A stretch of DNA of 64,000 bases from Streptomyces sp. Je 1-332 (GTDB lineage: Bacteria > Actinomycetota > Actinomycetes > Streptomycetales > Streptomycetaceae): assembly GCF_040730185.1 (NCBI RefSeq), contig NZ_CP160402.1, forward strand, positions 6,758,001 to 6,822,000, in the 5' to 3' direction. The translations under genes were made by a program, and so were the position numbers. Shown here one piece after another: positions 51,640 to 59,861 of this stretch (positions are counted from its first letter, which is position 1; each line of letters starts with the position of its first letter). The notes under the pieces were generated by a model that worked only from the letters and a program-made list of their open reading frames with translations, did no database searches and was not told the origin of the DNA.

Positions 51640-52271
51640 GACTCAGCGGACCCCGCGGGCCCCGCGTGCCGCACCTTGCGCCACACCGCCGGCGCGGCGC
51701 TGATCAGCACCGTCAGAGCGACCGCCACCAGCACGCCCTGCCACGGCTCCTTGAAGAGGGAGCCGCCGAGAATGCCGATCAGCTGGTACGTCACGGCCCA
51801 GGCGAGGCACGCCGGAACGTCACCGCGGGCGAAATCGCGCAACGGCATCTTCGCCATCAGACAGGCCAGCATCACCGGAATCCGCCCGGCGGGCACGAGC
51901 CGGGACAGGACGAGGACCAGGACGCCGTGGTCCTCGAGCTTGCCCTGCGCCTGCGCGAGACGGTCCTCGGGCGCGCGGTCACGGATCGCCGCCAGCCAGC
52001 GCGAGCCGTTCTTCGAGTGCATGCCGCGCCGGCCGAGCCAGTACAGCGCCATGTCACCGAGGAACGCGGCGAACGCCGAGACCCCGAACACCACGAGCAG
52101 CGCGAGGGGGGCATCCTGATGCACGGCCACCACGGCCGCCGAGCTGACGAGCGCGCCCGTCGGCACCACCGGCACCAGCGCGCCGACCACGATGAGCAGG
52201 AACAACGACGGATAGCCGACCGCCTGGCCCGTGGACGTCGGCGACACCTGTATCGCCAGGGAGAGGATCAT
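51636..52271 (-). CDS. DedA/VTT-family membrane protein
   Basis: 211 aa with about five hydrophobic segments. The conserved arginine/glycine part is present: VLSRLVPAGRIPVMLACLMAKMPLRDFARGD, and the Asp in FLGDMALYWLGRRG. The acidic residue of the P-x-E motif seen in E. coli DedA is absent (VVPTGALVS). DedA proteins help recycle undecaprenyl phosphate or phospholipids across the membrane and support pH and drug tolerance. Overlaps the MBL gene by 4 nt. Confidence 0.85.
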   Translation of the reverse strand: MILSLAIQVSPTSTGQAVGYPSLFLLIVVGALVPVVPTGALVSSAAVVAVHQDAPLALLVVFGVSAFAAFLGDMALYWLGRRGMHSKNGSRWLAAIRDRAPEDRLAQAQGKLEDHGVLVLVLSRLVPAGRIPVMLACLMAKMPLRDFARGDVPACLAWAVTYQLIGILGGSLFKEPWQGVLVAVALTVLISAAPAVWRKVRHAGPAGSAES

Positions 52272-53056
52272 CGAGGGTCTCCCTTGTGGACCTCGGGCCG
52301 TACGCTCTCGCCGTGCCCAAGACGGTGCACGGCCACCTCGGGCGCGAGCCGCGCCGCTTGGCGCACGAACTCCTCACCCGGCGTGTGGAATTCATGCGGC
52401 CGTACGGCGTCCAAGCCGATCGGCCAGTACGTCCCGTAATGCACCGGCACCGCGCTGCGCGGCGCGAGCTCGGCAAGCGCCAGGGCCGCGCGCCCCGCGT
52501 CGAGATGACCATGGCCGAGATACGGCCCCCAGCCACCGACCGGAAGCAGCGCCACGTCGACGTCCCCGACCTCGTCGGCCATCGAGTCGAAGAGCCCGGT
52601 GTCCCCGGCGAAATACGTCCGCGCCTCACCCCGCACCACGAAGCCGAGCGCGGGCGCGGTGTGTGGGCCCACGGGCAGCCGCCGCCCGTCGTGCCACGCC
52701 GTCACCACCCGTACGGTGAGGTCGCCGATCCGCACCTCGTCCCCCGGAACGACATCGACGAGGCGCAGATGGGAGAGCCTGCGCGCGAGCCCCGGCACCT
52801 GCCGGCGCGCGCCGCGCGGCAGCAGCACCCGGGTGCCGGGGGCGATCCGTGCCAGGGACGGCAGATGCAGATGGTCGGCGTGCAGATGGGACAGGAGCAC
52901 GGCGTCGGCGACGGCCGCCTCGGCGGGCGGAAGCGCGCCTCTGCGCCGGCGCAGATGGGCGAGGCGACGGGCGAACACCGGGTCGGTGAGCACCCGCAGC
53001 CCTGAATCCTCGACCGTGCAGGTGGCATGACCCCACCAGGTGATCTCCACCGGCAC
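52268..53056 (-). CDS. MBL-fold metallo-hydrolase (UlaG/NAPE-PLD-like)
   Basis: 262 aa. Metal motif H-x-H-x-D-H in LLSHLHADHLHLPSL, then WHDGRRLP, the Asp in YFAGDTGLFDSMA and the His in VPVHYGTYWPIG. WWGHATCTVEDSG at the N-terminus is typical of the UlaG/NAPE-PLD branch, which cleaves phosphodiester-type or lactone substrates. Coupled to the DedA gene by a 4-nt overlap, so a role in membrane lipid turnover is possible. Confidence 0.87.
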   Translation of the reverse strand: MPVEITWWGHATCTVEDSGLRVLTDPVFARRLAHLRRRRGALPPAEAAVADAVLLSHLHADHLHLPSLARIAPGTRVLLPRGARRQVPGLARRLSHLRLVDVVPGDEVRIGDLTVRVVTAWHDGRRLPVGPHTAPALGFVVRGEARTYFAGDTGLFDSMADEVGDVDVALLPVGGWGPYLGHGHLDAGRAALALAELAPRSAVPVHYGTYWPIGLDAVRPHEFHTPGEEFVRQAARLAPEVAVHRLGHGESVRPEVHKGDPR

Positions 53057-53155
53057 CCCGGTTCCTCCTTCGCGCGACTGTCTACGAGCCTACGGCCAGG
53101 AGTAGGGTCTTCGGCTGACGCCAGTGGTGCGCAGACCGGAGGTGAGGGGGACGCG

Positions 53156-53578
53156 ATGGAGGACACCGCGAGCGTGACAGCGCTGCGGGTCGCGGCGATC
53201 GCCGGCCTGACACCGCTGGAGGAGCTCGACGCCGATCCCTTCCTGGTGGACTCCCGCAGCCAGCACGCGATGTGCGCGCGGTGGGCCGCCGCCAGGGGCT
53301 ACGTCATCACCCGTGAACTCGTCGTTCGCGGGCTGCCCGCCGACCACCCGGTGCTCTGGGCCGACGTCGACAAGGGGCTCGTGGACCTCTTCGTCGTGCC
53401 CAGCCGCCGGGTACTCGACCTCGCTCTGCGTTCGCCGGACGAGTTCACCGCGGAGTGCGGGCGGCGCGGGGTGCGGATCGAGACGGCGGGCCTCGCCGAA
53501 CCCTCGTACGACGCGGTGATGAAGGCCCACGTCCACCGGCGGCTCTCCATGCCGACAGCGGGGTACGACGGCCGCTGA
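53156..53578 (+). CDS. Small protein resembling a serine-recombinase N-terminal fold without catalytic residues
   Basis: 140 aa from the ATG at 53156 (GGAGG upstream). Not a named family that I recognise. The order RSQHAMCARWAAARGYVITREL, VDLFVVPSRRVLDLAL and ECGRRGVRIETA parallels the Q..C..YA..RG / D.vvv..ldRl.R / L..rGV pattern of resolvase-type recombinases. The catalytic Ser and the Arg pair are missing. It could also be an unrelated small alpha/beta protein. Its 3' end is repeated downstream. Confidence 0.55.
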   Translation: MEDTASVTALRVAAIAGLTPLEELDADPFLVDSRSQHAMCARWAAARGYVITRELVVRGLPADHPVLWADVDKGLVDLFVVPSRRVLDLALRSPDEFTAECGRRGVRIETAGLAEPSYDAVMKAHVHRRLSMPTAGYDGR

Positions 53579-53632
53579 CCCCGACCACGACGGCCGCTGA
53601 CCCGGCCCCGACGGCTCCTGACCCGACCCCGC
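53567..53632 (+). repeat. Three tandem copies of the upstream gene's 3' end
   Basis: GACGGCCGCTGACC starts at 53567 and 53589 and, with two changes, at 53610. The first copy contains the TGA stop of the 140-aa gene; the others lie beyond it. Period is 21-22 bp. Confidence 0.75.
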
Positions 53633-53684
53633 CCACCGACCCGTACACCCTGTGACACGCTGGTGTCCTGATCTGTCATGAAAC

Positions 53685-55847
53685 GTGAGGCGGCGCGGCG
53701 TGGGGCGAAAGCGATGGCGGGCCATCGGCAGCGTGCTGTGGAGATCCGTCGCGGTGTGGCTGGTCAGCACGCTCACCATGCTCGCGCTCGCCGGCATCCT
53801 GCCCGACTTCCAGTTGCAGGCCGACGACGATGACAGCGCCACCCGCATCGCCAGCACGGCCGCCCTGGGCGCCGGCGCCTTCGGACTGCTCTCCTCGCTG
53901 GTGTGGCCCCTGCTCGTGCGGGCACTGCTGCTCGTGCCCGCGCTCGTGCTCGGCCTGCTCGCCTTCGCCCTCAACGGCTCACTGCTCCTGCTCGCCCTCA
54001 GTCTCATTCCCGACGGCCGCGGTGAGGCCAACCCCGAGACCGCCGTCGTCGTCGCCGCCGTCATGTCCGCCGTCGCCTCCGCCACCGGCGGCGCCCTCGC
54101 CGTCCGCGACGACGACGCCTACCGCCGCCGCCTCTACCGCCTCGCCGACCGAAGACGCCGCCGTCTCGCCGAGAGCCGGGTCGGCCCCGTACCGCCCGGC
54201 ACCGTCTTCATGCAGCTCGACGGCGTCGGTCACGACGTCCTGTGCGCCGCCGTGCACAGGGGCCTCATGCCGACCGTCGCGCGCTGGCTCGGCCAGGGGG
54301 GCGAAGCCACCCACCGGCTCACCCGCTGGCGCACCGACTGGTCGAGTCAGACCGGGGCGAGCCAGCTCGGCATCCTGCACGGCTCCAACCACGATGTCCC
54401 CGCCTTCCGTTGGTACGAGAAGGACACCGGGGAGGTCATGGTCTCCAACCGGCCGGCGTCGGCCGTCGAGCTCCAGCGCCGCGCCATCGAGCGCACCGGC
54501 GACGGCGGCCTCCTCACCGTCGACGGGGCCAGCCGCGGCAACCTCTTCAGCGGCGGCGCCGAGCAGGTCGCGCTCGTGCTCTCCATGGCAGCGCGCCGTG
54601 GCAAGGAGAACCGCTCGCGCGCCGGCTACTTCGCCTACTTCTCCGACCCCGCCAACGCCGTGCGCACCGCCCTGTCCTTCGTCGCCGAAGTCGGCCGCGA
54701 GATCGGCGAGTCGACCCGCGCCCGGCTCAGGAAGCGGCGCCCCCGCGTCGGCAGGGGCGGGCTCTACCCCTTCATCCGTGCCTTCGCGACCGTCGTCGAG
54801 CGCGATGTCGTCGTCGCCGCGGTCATCGGGGACATGCTCGCCGGGCGCAGCGCCGTCTACGCCGACCTCGTCGCGTACGACGAGGTGGCCCATCACTCCG
54901 GCCCCCGCGGCGGCGACGTGGACAAGGTGCTCCAGCGGCTCGACCGGTCCCTCGCGCTCATCGCGAAGGTCGCCGAACACGCGCCACGCGCCTACCGCAT
55001 CGTGGTCCTCTCCGACCACGGCCAGAGCCCCGGCGAGACCTTCCAGGCCCGCTACGGCCTCACCCTCGCCGACCTCGTCAGGGCCGGCTGCGGACTGCCC
55101 GTGCCGCGCAAGGCGCAGCGCACGCACAGCGGCGCCGAGGCACGCTCCACGGTCCGCGCCGCCCTGCGCCGCCCGGTCGAGGAGGGCGCGGGGCAGCACC
55201 GCCCCGCCCACCGCGCGGAGCCCATCGTCCTCGCGTCCGGCAACCTCGGCCTCGTCTCCTTCCCCGACGTCGCGCACCGGATGACCCGCGAGGAGATCGA
55301 ACTGCGCCACCCGGCGCTCCTGCCCACCCTCGCCAACCACCCGGGCGTCGGCTTCCTCCTCGTACACAGTCAGGAGCGCGGCGCGGTCGTCCTCGGCGCG
55401 CGCGGTGCGGAGGTGTACCTCGACGAGCGGCCCGGTGACCTCGGGCCGCTGGCCGACTTCGGGCCGGGCGCCGCCGACGCCGTGCGCCGCACCGACGGCT
55501 TCCCGCATGCCGCCGACATCATGGTCAACTCCTGGTACGACCCCCAGGAGGGCGAAGTGCTCGCCTTCGAGGAGCAGATCGGCTCGCACGGCGGACTCGG
55601 CGGCGCGCAGGCCCATCCCTTCCTGCTCTCCCCCCTCGTGCTCTCCGCGCCGGTCGACGAGGGGGAGGAACTCGTCGGGGCCGAACGCGTCCACGACGTG
55701 CTCCGGGGCTGGCTCGGCGAGTATCTGGGTCCGGAGATTCCGCTGGTCACAGGGGTTGCCGGGGCTGCGGACGATTCCCGGCCCGGCGACCCGGAGGGCA
55801 CAGCTTTTGCGGTCGCCGACCCTGCCGCACAGGACAAAACACACTGA
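53685..55847 (+). CDS. Membrane-anchored alkaline-phosphatase-superfamily (phosphodiesterase-like) protein
   Basis: 720 aa. Residues ~15-140 hold four hydrophobic segments similar to the 'phage holin family' membrane region. The rest is a nucleotide-pyrophosphatase/phosphodiesterase-type domain: FMQLDGVGHDVL with the first Asp, SSQTGASQLGILHG where the nucleophile (Ser/Thr) lies, DLVAYDEVAHHSGP with Asp and His, and VVLSDHGQSPGETF (Asp-His). Substrate unknown; an envelope phospho-polymer or lipid is possible. GTG 53685 has no good ribosome site; GTG 53700, after GAGG, is a likely alternative. Confidence 0.82.
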   Translation: MRRRGVGRKRWRAIGSVLWRSVAVWLVSTLTMLALAGILPDFQLQADDDDSATRIASTAALGAGAFGLLSSLVWPLLVRALLLVPALVLGLLAFALNGSLLLLALSLIPDGRGEANPETAVVVAAVMSAVASATGGALAVRDDDAYRRRLYRLADRRRRRLAESRVGPVPPGTVFMQLDGVGHDVLCAAVHRGLMPTVARWLGQGGEATHRLTRWRTDWSSQTGASQLGILHGSNHDVPAFRWYEKDTGEVMVSNRPASAVELQRRAIERTGDGGLLTVDGASRGNLFSGGAEQVALVLSMAARRGKENRSRAGYFAYFSDPANAVRTALSFVAEVGREIGESTRARLRKRRPRVGRGGLYPFIRAFATVVERDVVVAAVIGDMLAGRSAVYADLVAYDEVAHHSGPRGGDVDKVLQRLDRSLALIAKVAEHAPRAYRIVVLSDHGQSPGETFQARYGLTLADLVRAGCGLPVPRKAQRTHSGAEARSTVRAALRRPVEEGAGQHRPAHRAEPIVLASGNLGLVSFPDVAHRMTREEIELRHPALLPTLANHPGVGFLLVHSQERGAVVLGARGAEVYLDERPGDLGPLADFGPGAADAVRRTDGFPHAADIMVNSWYDPQEGEVLAFEEQIGSHGGLGGAQAHPFLLSPLVLSAPVDEGEELVGAERVHDVLRGWLGEYLGPEIPLVTGVAGAADDSRPGDPEGTAFAVADPAAQDKTH

Positions 55848-55929
55848 TTTTGTACGGCCCCCGCCGTGCCCGACCATGTCTCTCGCCCCGGCGATCCCGG
55901 GCGTCCCACGCGATGAGAGGCACCACCCC

Positions 55930-57381
55930 ATGCACGACACCGGAACCGCGATCCAGCCGGCTCCGGCTCCCGACCAGGAAGAACAGCGGACAGAGCGGCA
56001 CGCAGAGCAGGCCGACGCCGAGCAGGCCGAGCACGCAGAGCAGGCCGAGCACGCCGAGCCCGGCAGCAGGCACGCTCGCCGTTTCGGCCTTCCCATCGCC
56101 ACCTGCCTCGTCATGGGCAACATCATCGGCGGCGGCATCTTCCTGCTCCCGGCCTCCGTCGCCCCGTTCGGGACCATCAGCCTCGTCGCGTTCGGCGTCC
56201 TGACCGCGGGCGCCATCGCCCTCGCCCTGGTCTTCGGCAGGCTCGCGCGGCGCGACCCGCGCACCGGCGGACCGTACGTCTACGCACGCGCCGCGTTCGG
56301 CGACTTCGCGGGCTTCCTCGCGGCCTGGTCGTACTGGGCCACCACCTGGGTGTCGAACGCCGCGCTCGCCGTCGCCGCCGTCGGCTATCTGGACGTCCTG
56401 ATACCGGTCAACGACCACAGGTGGACCGCCTGCCTGGCCGCCCTGGTGCTGCAACTCCTGCCCGCGCTCGCGAACCTCGCCGGCACCCGCTACGTCGGCG
56501 CGGTCCAACTCGTCGCCACCGTACTGAAGTTCGTGCCCCTGCTGCTCGTCGCGATCGGCGGCCTCTTCTTCTTCGACAGCGCCAACCTCGGGCCCTTCCA
56601 GGCAGGCGACGGCAGCCCGGTCGGCGCGGTCTCCGCGTCGGCCGCGATCCTGCTCTTCTCCTACCTGGGCGTCGAATCAGCCGCCGTCAGCGCCGGAGAG
56701 GTGCGCGATCCGCGCCGCAACGTCGGCCGCGCCACCATCCTCGGCACGCTCGGCGCCGCCGTCGTCTACCTGCTCGGCACCCTCGCCGTCTTCGGCACCG
56801 TCGCCCACGACAAGCTCGTCGGATCCACGGCGCCGTTCTCGGACGCCGTCAACGTCATGTTCGGCGGCTCCTGGGGCGGTACGGCCGTGGCGCTCGCCGC
56901 GCTCGTCTCGATGGTCGGCGCGCTCAACGGCTGGACCCTGCTGAGCGCGCAGGCGCCGTACGCCGCCGCCAGGGACGGGCTCTTCCCCGCCGCCTTCGGC
57001 AAGAAGAAGCGCGGAGTGCCGACCGTGGGCGTCGTTGTCACCGTGGTCCTGGCCTCGCTGCTCACCGTCTACAACTACACGGCGGGATCGAGCGGCGTCT
57101 TCGAGTCGCTGGTCCTGATCACCACGTTCACCGCCACCGTGCCCTACCTCCTGGCCACCGCCGCGCAGATCTACTTCCTCGTGTCCGGGCAGGGCGAGCG
57201 CGTCAACCGCGCCCGCCTGACGCGGGACGGCATTCTGGCGGGCATCGCGTTCGGCTTCTCCATGTGGCTCGTCGCCGGTTCCGGATACGCGGCCGTCTAC
57301 CAGGGAGTCCTGTTCCTCTTCGCGGGCGTGCTCGTCTACGCGTGGATGGCGGCCCGCAAGAAGCGGACCGCCACCCACTGA
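55930..57381 (+). CDS. APC-superfamily amino acid permease
   Basis: 483 aa from the ATG at 55930 (GAGAGG upstream). N-terminal ~50 residues are charged and repetitive (EQAEHA units), then 12 hydrophobic segments: MGNIIGGGIFLLPASVAPFG is the helix-1 unwound motif GGGIF, and SYLGVESAAVSAGEV is the helix-6 counterpart. Probably an amino-acid/polyamine antiporter. Converges on the DUF6345 gene with 18 nt between. Confidence 0.88.
   Translation: MHDTGTAIQPAPAPDQEEQRTERHAEQADAEQAEHAEQAEHAEPGSRHARRFGLPIATCLVMGNIIGGGIFLLPASVAPFGTISLVAFGVLTAGAIALALVFGRLARRDPRTGGPYVYARAAFGDFAGFLAAWSYWATTWVSNAALAVAAVGYLDVLIPVNDHRWTACLAALVLQLLPALANLAGTRYVGAVQLVATVLKFVPLLLVAIGGLFFFDSANLGPFQAGDGSPVGAVSASAAILLFSYLGVESAAVSAGEVRDPRRNVGRATILGTLGAAVVYLLGTLAVFGTVAHDKLVGSTAPFSDAVNVMFGGSWGGTAVALAALVSMVGALNGWTLLSAQAPYAAARDGLFPAAFGKKKRGVPTVGVVVTVVLASLLTVYNYTAGSSGVFESLVLITTFTATVPYLLATAAQIYFLVSGQGERVNRARLTRDGILAGIAFGFSMWLVAGSGYAAVYQGVLFLFAGVLVYAWMAARKKRTATH
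56005..56055 (+). repeat. 18-bp coding repeat in the permease N-terminus
   Basis: One 15-nt and two 18-nt units coding EQADA, EQAEHA, EQAEHA. In frame, so copy number changes only the length of the acidic cytoplasmic tail. Confidence 0.75.
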
Positions 57382-57399
57382 CGTCCTCCCTGTGAAGTC

Positions 57400-59034
57400 C
57401 TACCTGGCGAGCGGTGCGACCACCCAGCGGCGGGTGGTGAACATGCTGTCGGGAGCCCCGATCTCGATCAGCTTGCGGGCGGCCGGGTAGGCCTCGTTGC
57501 CCTCGATCTCATAGCCGACGTCGAACGTGCCCGGCACATCCCTGACCTCGGGCTCGCGCTGGGCGGCGGCGCCCTGGCCGCCCTGCTCGTCGGCCGTCAC
57601 GGCGGCGAGTTCGGCGAGCAGCTTGCGCTGGGCCGCGGCGAGCGCCTCGCGCGGGTCGCGTGCCCGCGGCGCCGCGACCGTCGCCGACGCGCCCTCCGGC
57701 GGCGGCGAGATGTCCGTGCTCGGCTCGCGCGTCGTGCCGGTGGTCTCGCGCGTGGAGATCTGCGCCTGGACGACGGTCGCGTCGTTGTCCAGGGCCACGC
57801 GGATGAGACCGCGGTCGGGCGTGATGACCGGGATGCCGTCGAAGACCTGCCGGAACGTCACATGCGTCTCCAGCGACACCGGCTCACCCAGCTCGGAGCC
57901 GTCCTTCGCCCCGGAGTTCTGCATCAGGTCGTGCACACTGTCCACGACGAGCTCGGCGCCGTCGGCGTGCTGCTCGGCGAAGGCGCGCGCCGCGTCGACC
58001 GCCTGCTCCGTGGGGAGTTGCCGCAGGTTGCGGTGGTTGGCCTCGGCGAGCTTGACCCACCGGACGGCGTGCGGAGCGGTGGAGACGATCCGGTCGCCGG
58101 AGGTGGCGCTGAGCACGCCCTGCTGCTCGACCTGCACCTCTTGCAGGGCCGCCGACGGGAAGTCGGCGATGTGGCCCGCCTTGATGAGCTCCTCGCCCGG
58201 GTCGCGCGGCGCGAGCTGCACGATCTGCGGGCCGGCCGGCGCCTGCGTCAGCGGCTCCCTGAGGCTTTCGCGCGCGTTGTACCAGCGCCACGCGTACCAG
58301 TTGTCCTGCACGTGCTCGCGGTACAGGGTGCGCTCGCCGTTGAGCCGGGCGTTGGCGTCGGCCTGGTTGACGCCGACCGCGCAGACCGAGGGCGCCTGGC
58401 CCTTGTGGATGTCCCAGCTGGCGTTCAGCCACGCGTCGGTGAAGGTCTGCCCGGCCCGCCACTTCTCCCAGAACTTCTTGCCGTAGTCCGGGCTGTCGAT
58501 GCTGACGGTCTCGAAGCCGAAGATCATGCGGAAGCCGATGTTGGGCCCCGCCCAGGTGCGGATCGGGGAGTGCCCGCCAAGGACCCGCAGCGAGGTGCAG
58601 GTGGACCAGAAGACGTAGTTGGCCTTCTCGTTGCCGAGCGCCATCCGGTTGGAGATCGCGTCACTGCGGCCGTCCCAGACCGCGCCGAGCGGTGCGAAGA
58701 AGACGCCGTTGCCGTCCATGCCGCCATGGCCCGAGTGGTACACGGCGACCACCGCGTCCATGCCGTAGCGGTCCTGCCAGTTGTCGTACGTCTCCTCGTA
58801 CGCCCAGACCTGCGCCCCGCCGTCCGCGAACCAGAAGTTGCGGTCGTAGAACTGCTGGAGGTACGCCAGCCACCCCGTGGCGTCGGCGTGTGTGTGGAAG
58901 AGAGGTGACTGGTTGACGAACTTCTGGATGCTGAAGGCACCCCACCAGCCGAACGTCGAGTCACGGTCACCGGCGGCTCCCGGCTTCGCGCCTTCCAGCG
59001 GAGACGGACCGCGTTCCGAGAAATTCATGCGCAT
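57400..59034 (-). CDS. DUF6345 caspase/gingipain-like protein with a propeptide-like C-terminal domain
   Basis: 544 aa from ATG 59034 (AGGGGG upstream; TTG 59040 also possible). No signal peptide or membrane helix. Residues ~25-220 show a caspase-like dyad: H103 in VAVYHSGHGGMDGNG and C146 in VFWSTCTSLRVLGG, each after a hydrophobic strand. Residues ~340-430 (EQAVDAARAFAEQ, then ETHVTFRQVFDGIPVITPDRGLIRVALD) resemble the FTP/PepSY inhibitory propeptides of thermolysin-type proteases. The C-terminal ~115 residues include an Ala/Glu-rich helix. A protease with a built-in inhibitor is an inference; the DUF6345 name is from recall. Confidence 0.6.
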   Translation of the reverse strand: MRMNFSERGPSPLEGAKPGAAGDRDSTFGWWGAFSIQKFVNQSPLFHTHADATGWLAYLQQFYDRNFWFADGGAQVWAYEETYDNWQDRYGMDAVVAVYHSGHGGMDGNGVFFAPLGAVWDGRSDAISNRMALGNEKANYVFWSTCTSLRVLGGHSPIRTWAGPNIGFRMIFGFETVSIDSPDYGKKFWEKWRAGQTFTDAWLNASWDIHKGQAPSVCAVGVNQADANARLNGERTLYREHVQDNWYAWRWYNARESLREPLTQAPAGPQIVQLAPRDPGEELIKAGHIADFPSAALQEVQVEQQGVLSATSGDRIVSTAPHAVRWVKLAEANHRNLRQLPTEQAVDAARAFAEQHADGAELVVDSVHDLMQNSGAKDGSELGEPVSLETHVTFRQVFDGIPVITPDRGLIRVALDNDATVVQAQISTRETTGTTREPSTDISPPPEGASATVAAPRARDPREALAAAQRKLLAELAAVTADEQGGQGAAAQREPEVRDVPGTFDVGYEIEGNEAYPAARKLIEIGAPDSMFTTRRWVVAPLAR

Positions 59035-59278
59035 GGCCAAACCCCCTGAAGTGTCTCCTCGTCCCGTGGGCGAGGGGGCCTCAAAGTGTCACCGCGGGCG
59101 CGCCTTGCCCAGTTGGCATTTCGGCCATAGCGACGGCGCCCCGGAACTGCCGTGCCGCCTCAGGCACCCCCGCCTCCCCGTGGGCCGGTCTTCCCTGTGC
59201 GCCGAGTCCGGGTGTGATCGGATGGGCGCACGGACGTTCCGCGACGCATCACGGAACCGCACTGAAGGGATCTACATC

Positions 59279-59704
59279 GTGGCTACCACGCGCTCCGCGC
59301 ACACGGTCTGGGAAGGCTCTCTGACGGAGGGCTCGGGAACCGTCACCTTCGACTCCTCCGGGATCGGCGAGCAGGCCGTGTCCTGGCCGGCCCGCGCCGA
59401 GCAGGCCAACGGCAGGACCAGCCCCGAAGAGCTGATCGCCGCCGCGCACTCCAGCTGCTTCTCCATGGCGCTGTCGCACGGTCTGACGGGCGCGGGCACC
59501 CCGCCCACCCGCCTGACGACCTCGGCCGACGTGACCTTCCAGCCCGGCACCGGCATCACCGGCATCCACCTCACCGTCGAGGGCGAGGTGCCGGGCCTCG
59601 ACGAGGCCGCGTTCAACGCCGCCGCCGAGGACGCCAAGGCGAACTGCCCCGTGAGCCAGGCGCTGACGGGCACGACCATCACGCTGTCGGCGAAGCTGGC
59701 CTGA
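59279..59704 (+). CDS. OsmC/Ohr-family peroxiredoxin-like protein
   Basis: 141 aa from the GTG at 59279 (GAAGGGA upstream). Both redox Cys of the family are present: [13 protein letters not shown] (~residue 60) and [10 protein letters not shown] (~residue 125), with the Arg/Glu pair region around [10 protein letters not shown]. It reduces organic hydroperoxides with a dithiol donor in the cytoplasm. Spacing SC...NCPV fits OsmC rather than Ohr. Confidence 0.88.
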   Translation: MATTRSAHTVWEGSLTEGSGTVTFDSSGIGEQAVSWPARAEQANGRTSPEELIAAAHSSCFSMALSHGLTGAGTPPTRLTTSADVTFQPGTGITGIHLTVEGEVPGLDEAAFNAAAEDAKANCPVSQALTGTTITLSAKLA

Positions 59705-59739
59705 GGTCGGCCGGAAGCCCTTTCCGGCCATTTCCGACC

Positions 59740-59769
59740 GTGCCGCCGCCCCTTCCGGGGCGGCGGCAC
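59740..59769. terminator. Hairpin terminator after osmC-like gene
   Basis: Perfect 13-bp stem (59740-59752 with 59757-59769) around TTCC, 36 nt past the stop. It insulates the dnaK promoter that follows. Confidence 0.88.
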
Positions 59770-59782
59770 AGTCATGGGCGGC

Positions 59783-59803
59783 ATTGACAACACGCCGCTC
59801 AAG
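59783..59803. promoter_or_regulatory. HAIR-like (HspR) operator overlapping a dnaK promoter
   Basis: ATTGACA-N7-GCTCAAG matches the HspR element CTTGAGT-N7-ACTCAAG at 10 of 14 positions with the exact 7-nt spacer. It overlaps a -35 TTGACA (59784-59789), which has a possible -10 TGTGAT (59807-59812) after 17 nt. The ATG of dnaK lies 58 nt beyond. Confidence 0.6.
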
Positions 59804-59861
59804 TTTTGTGATGGAGGTCGAAGTACGCCGGGAAACGGGCTCGTGGTGGAAGGGACTGGAC

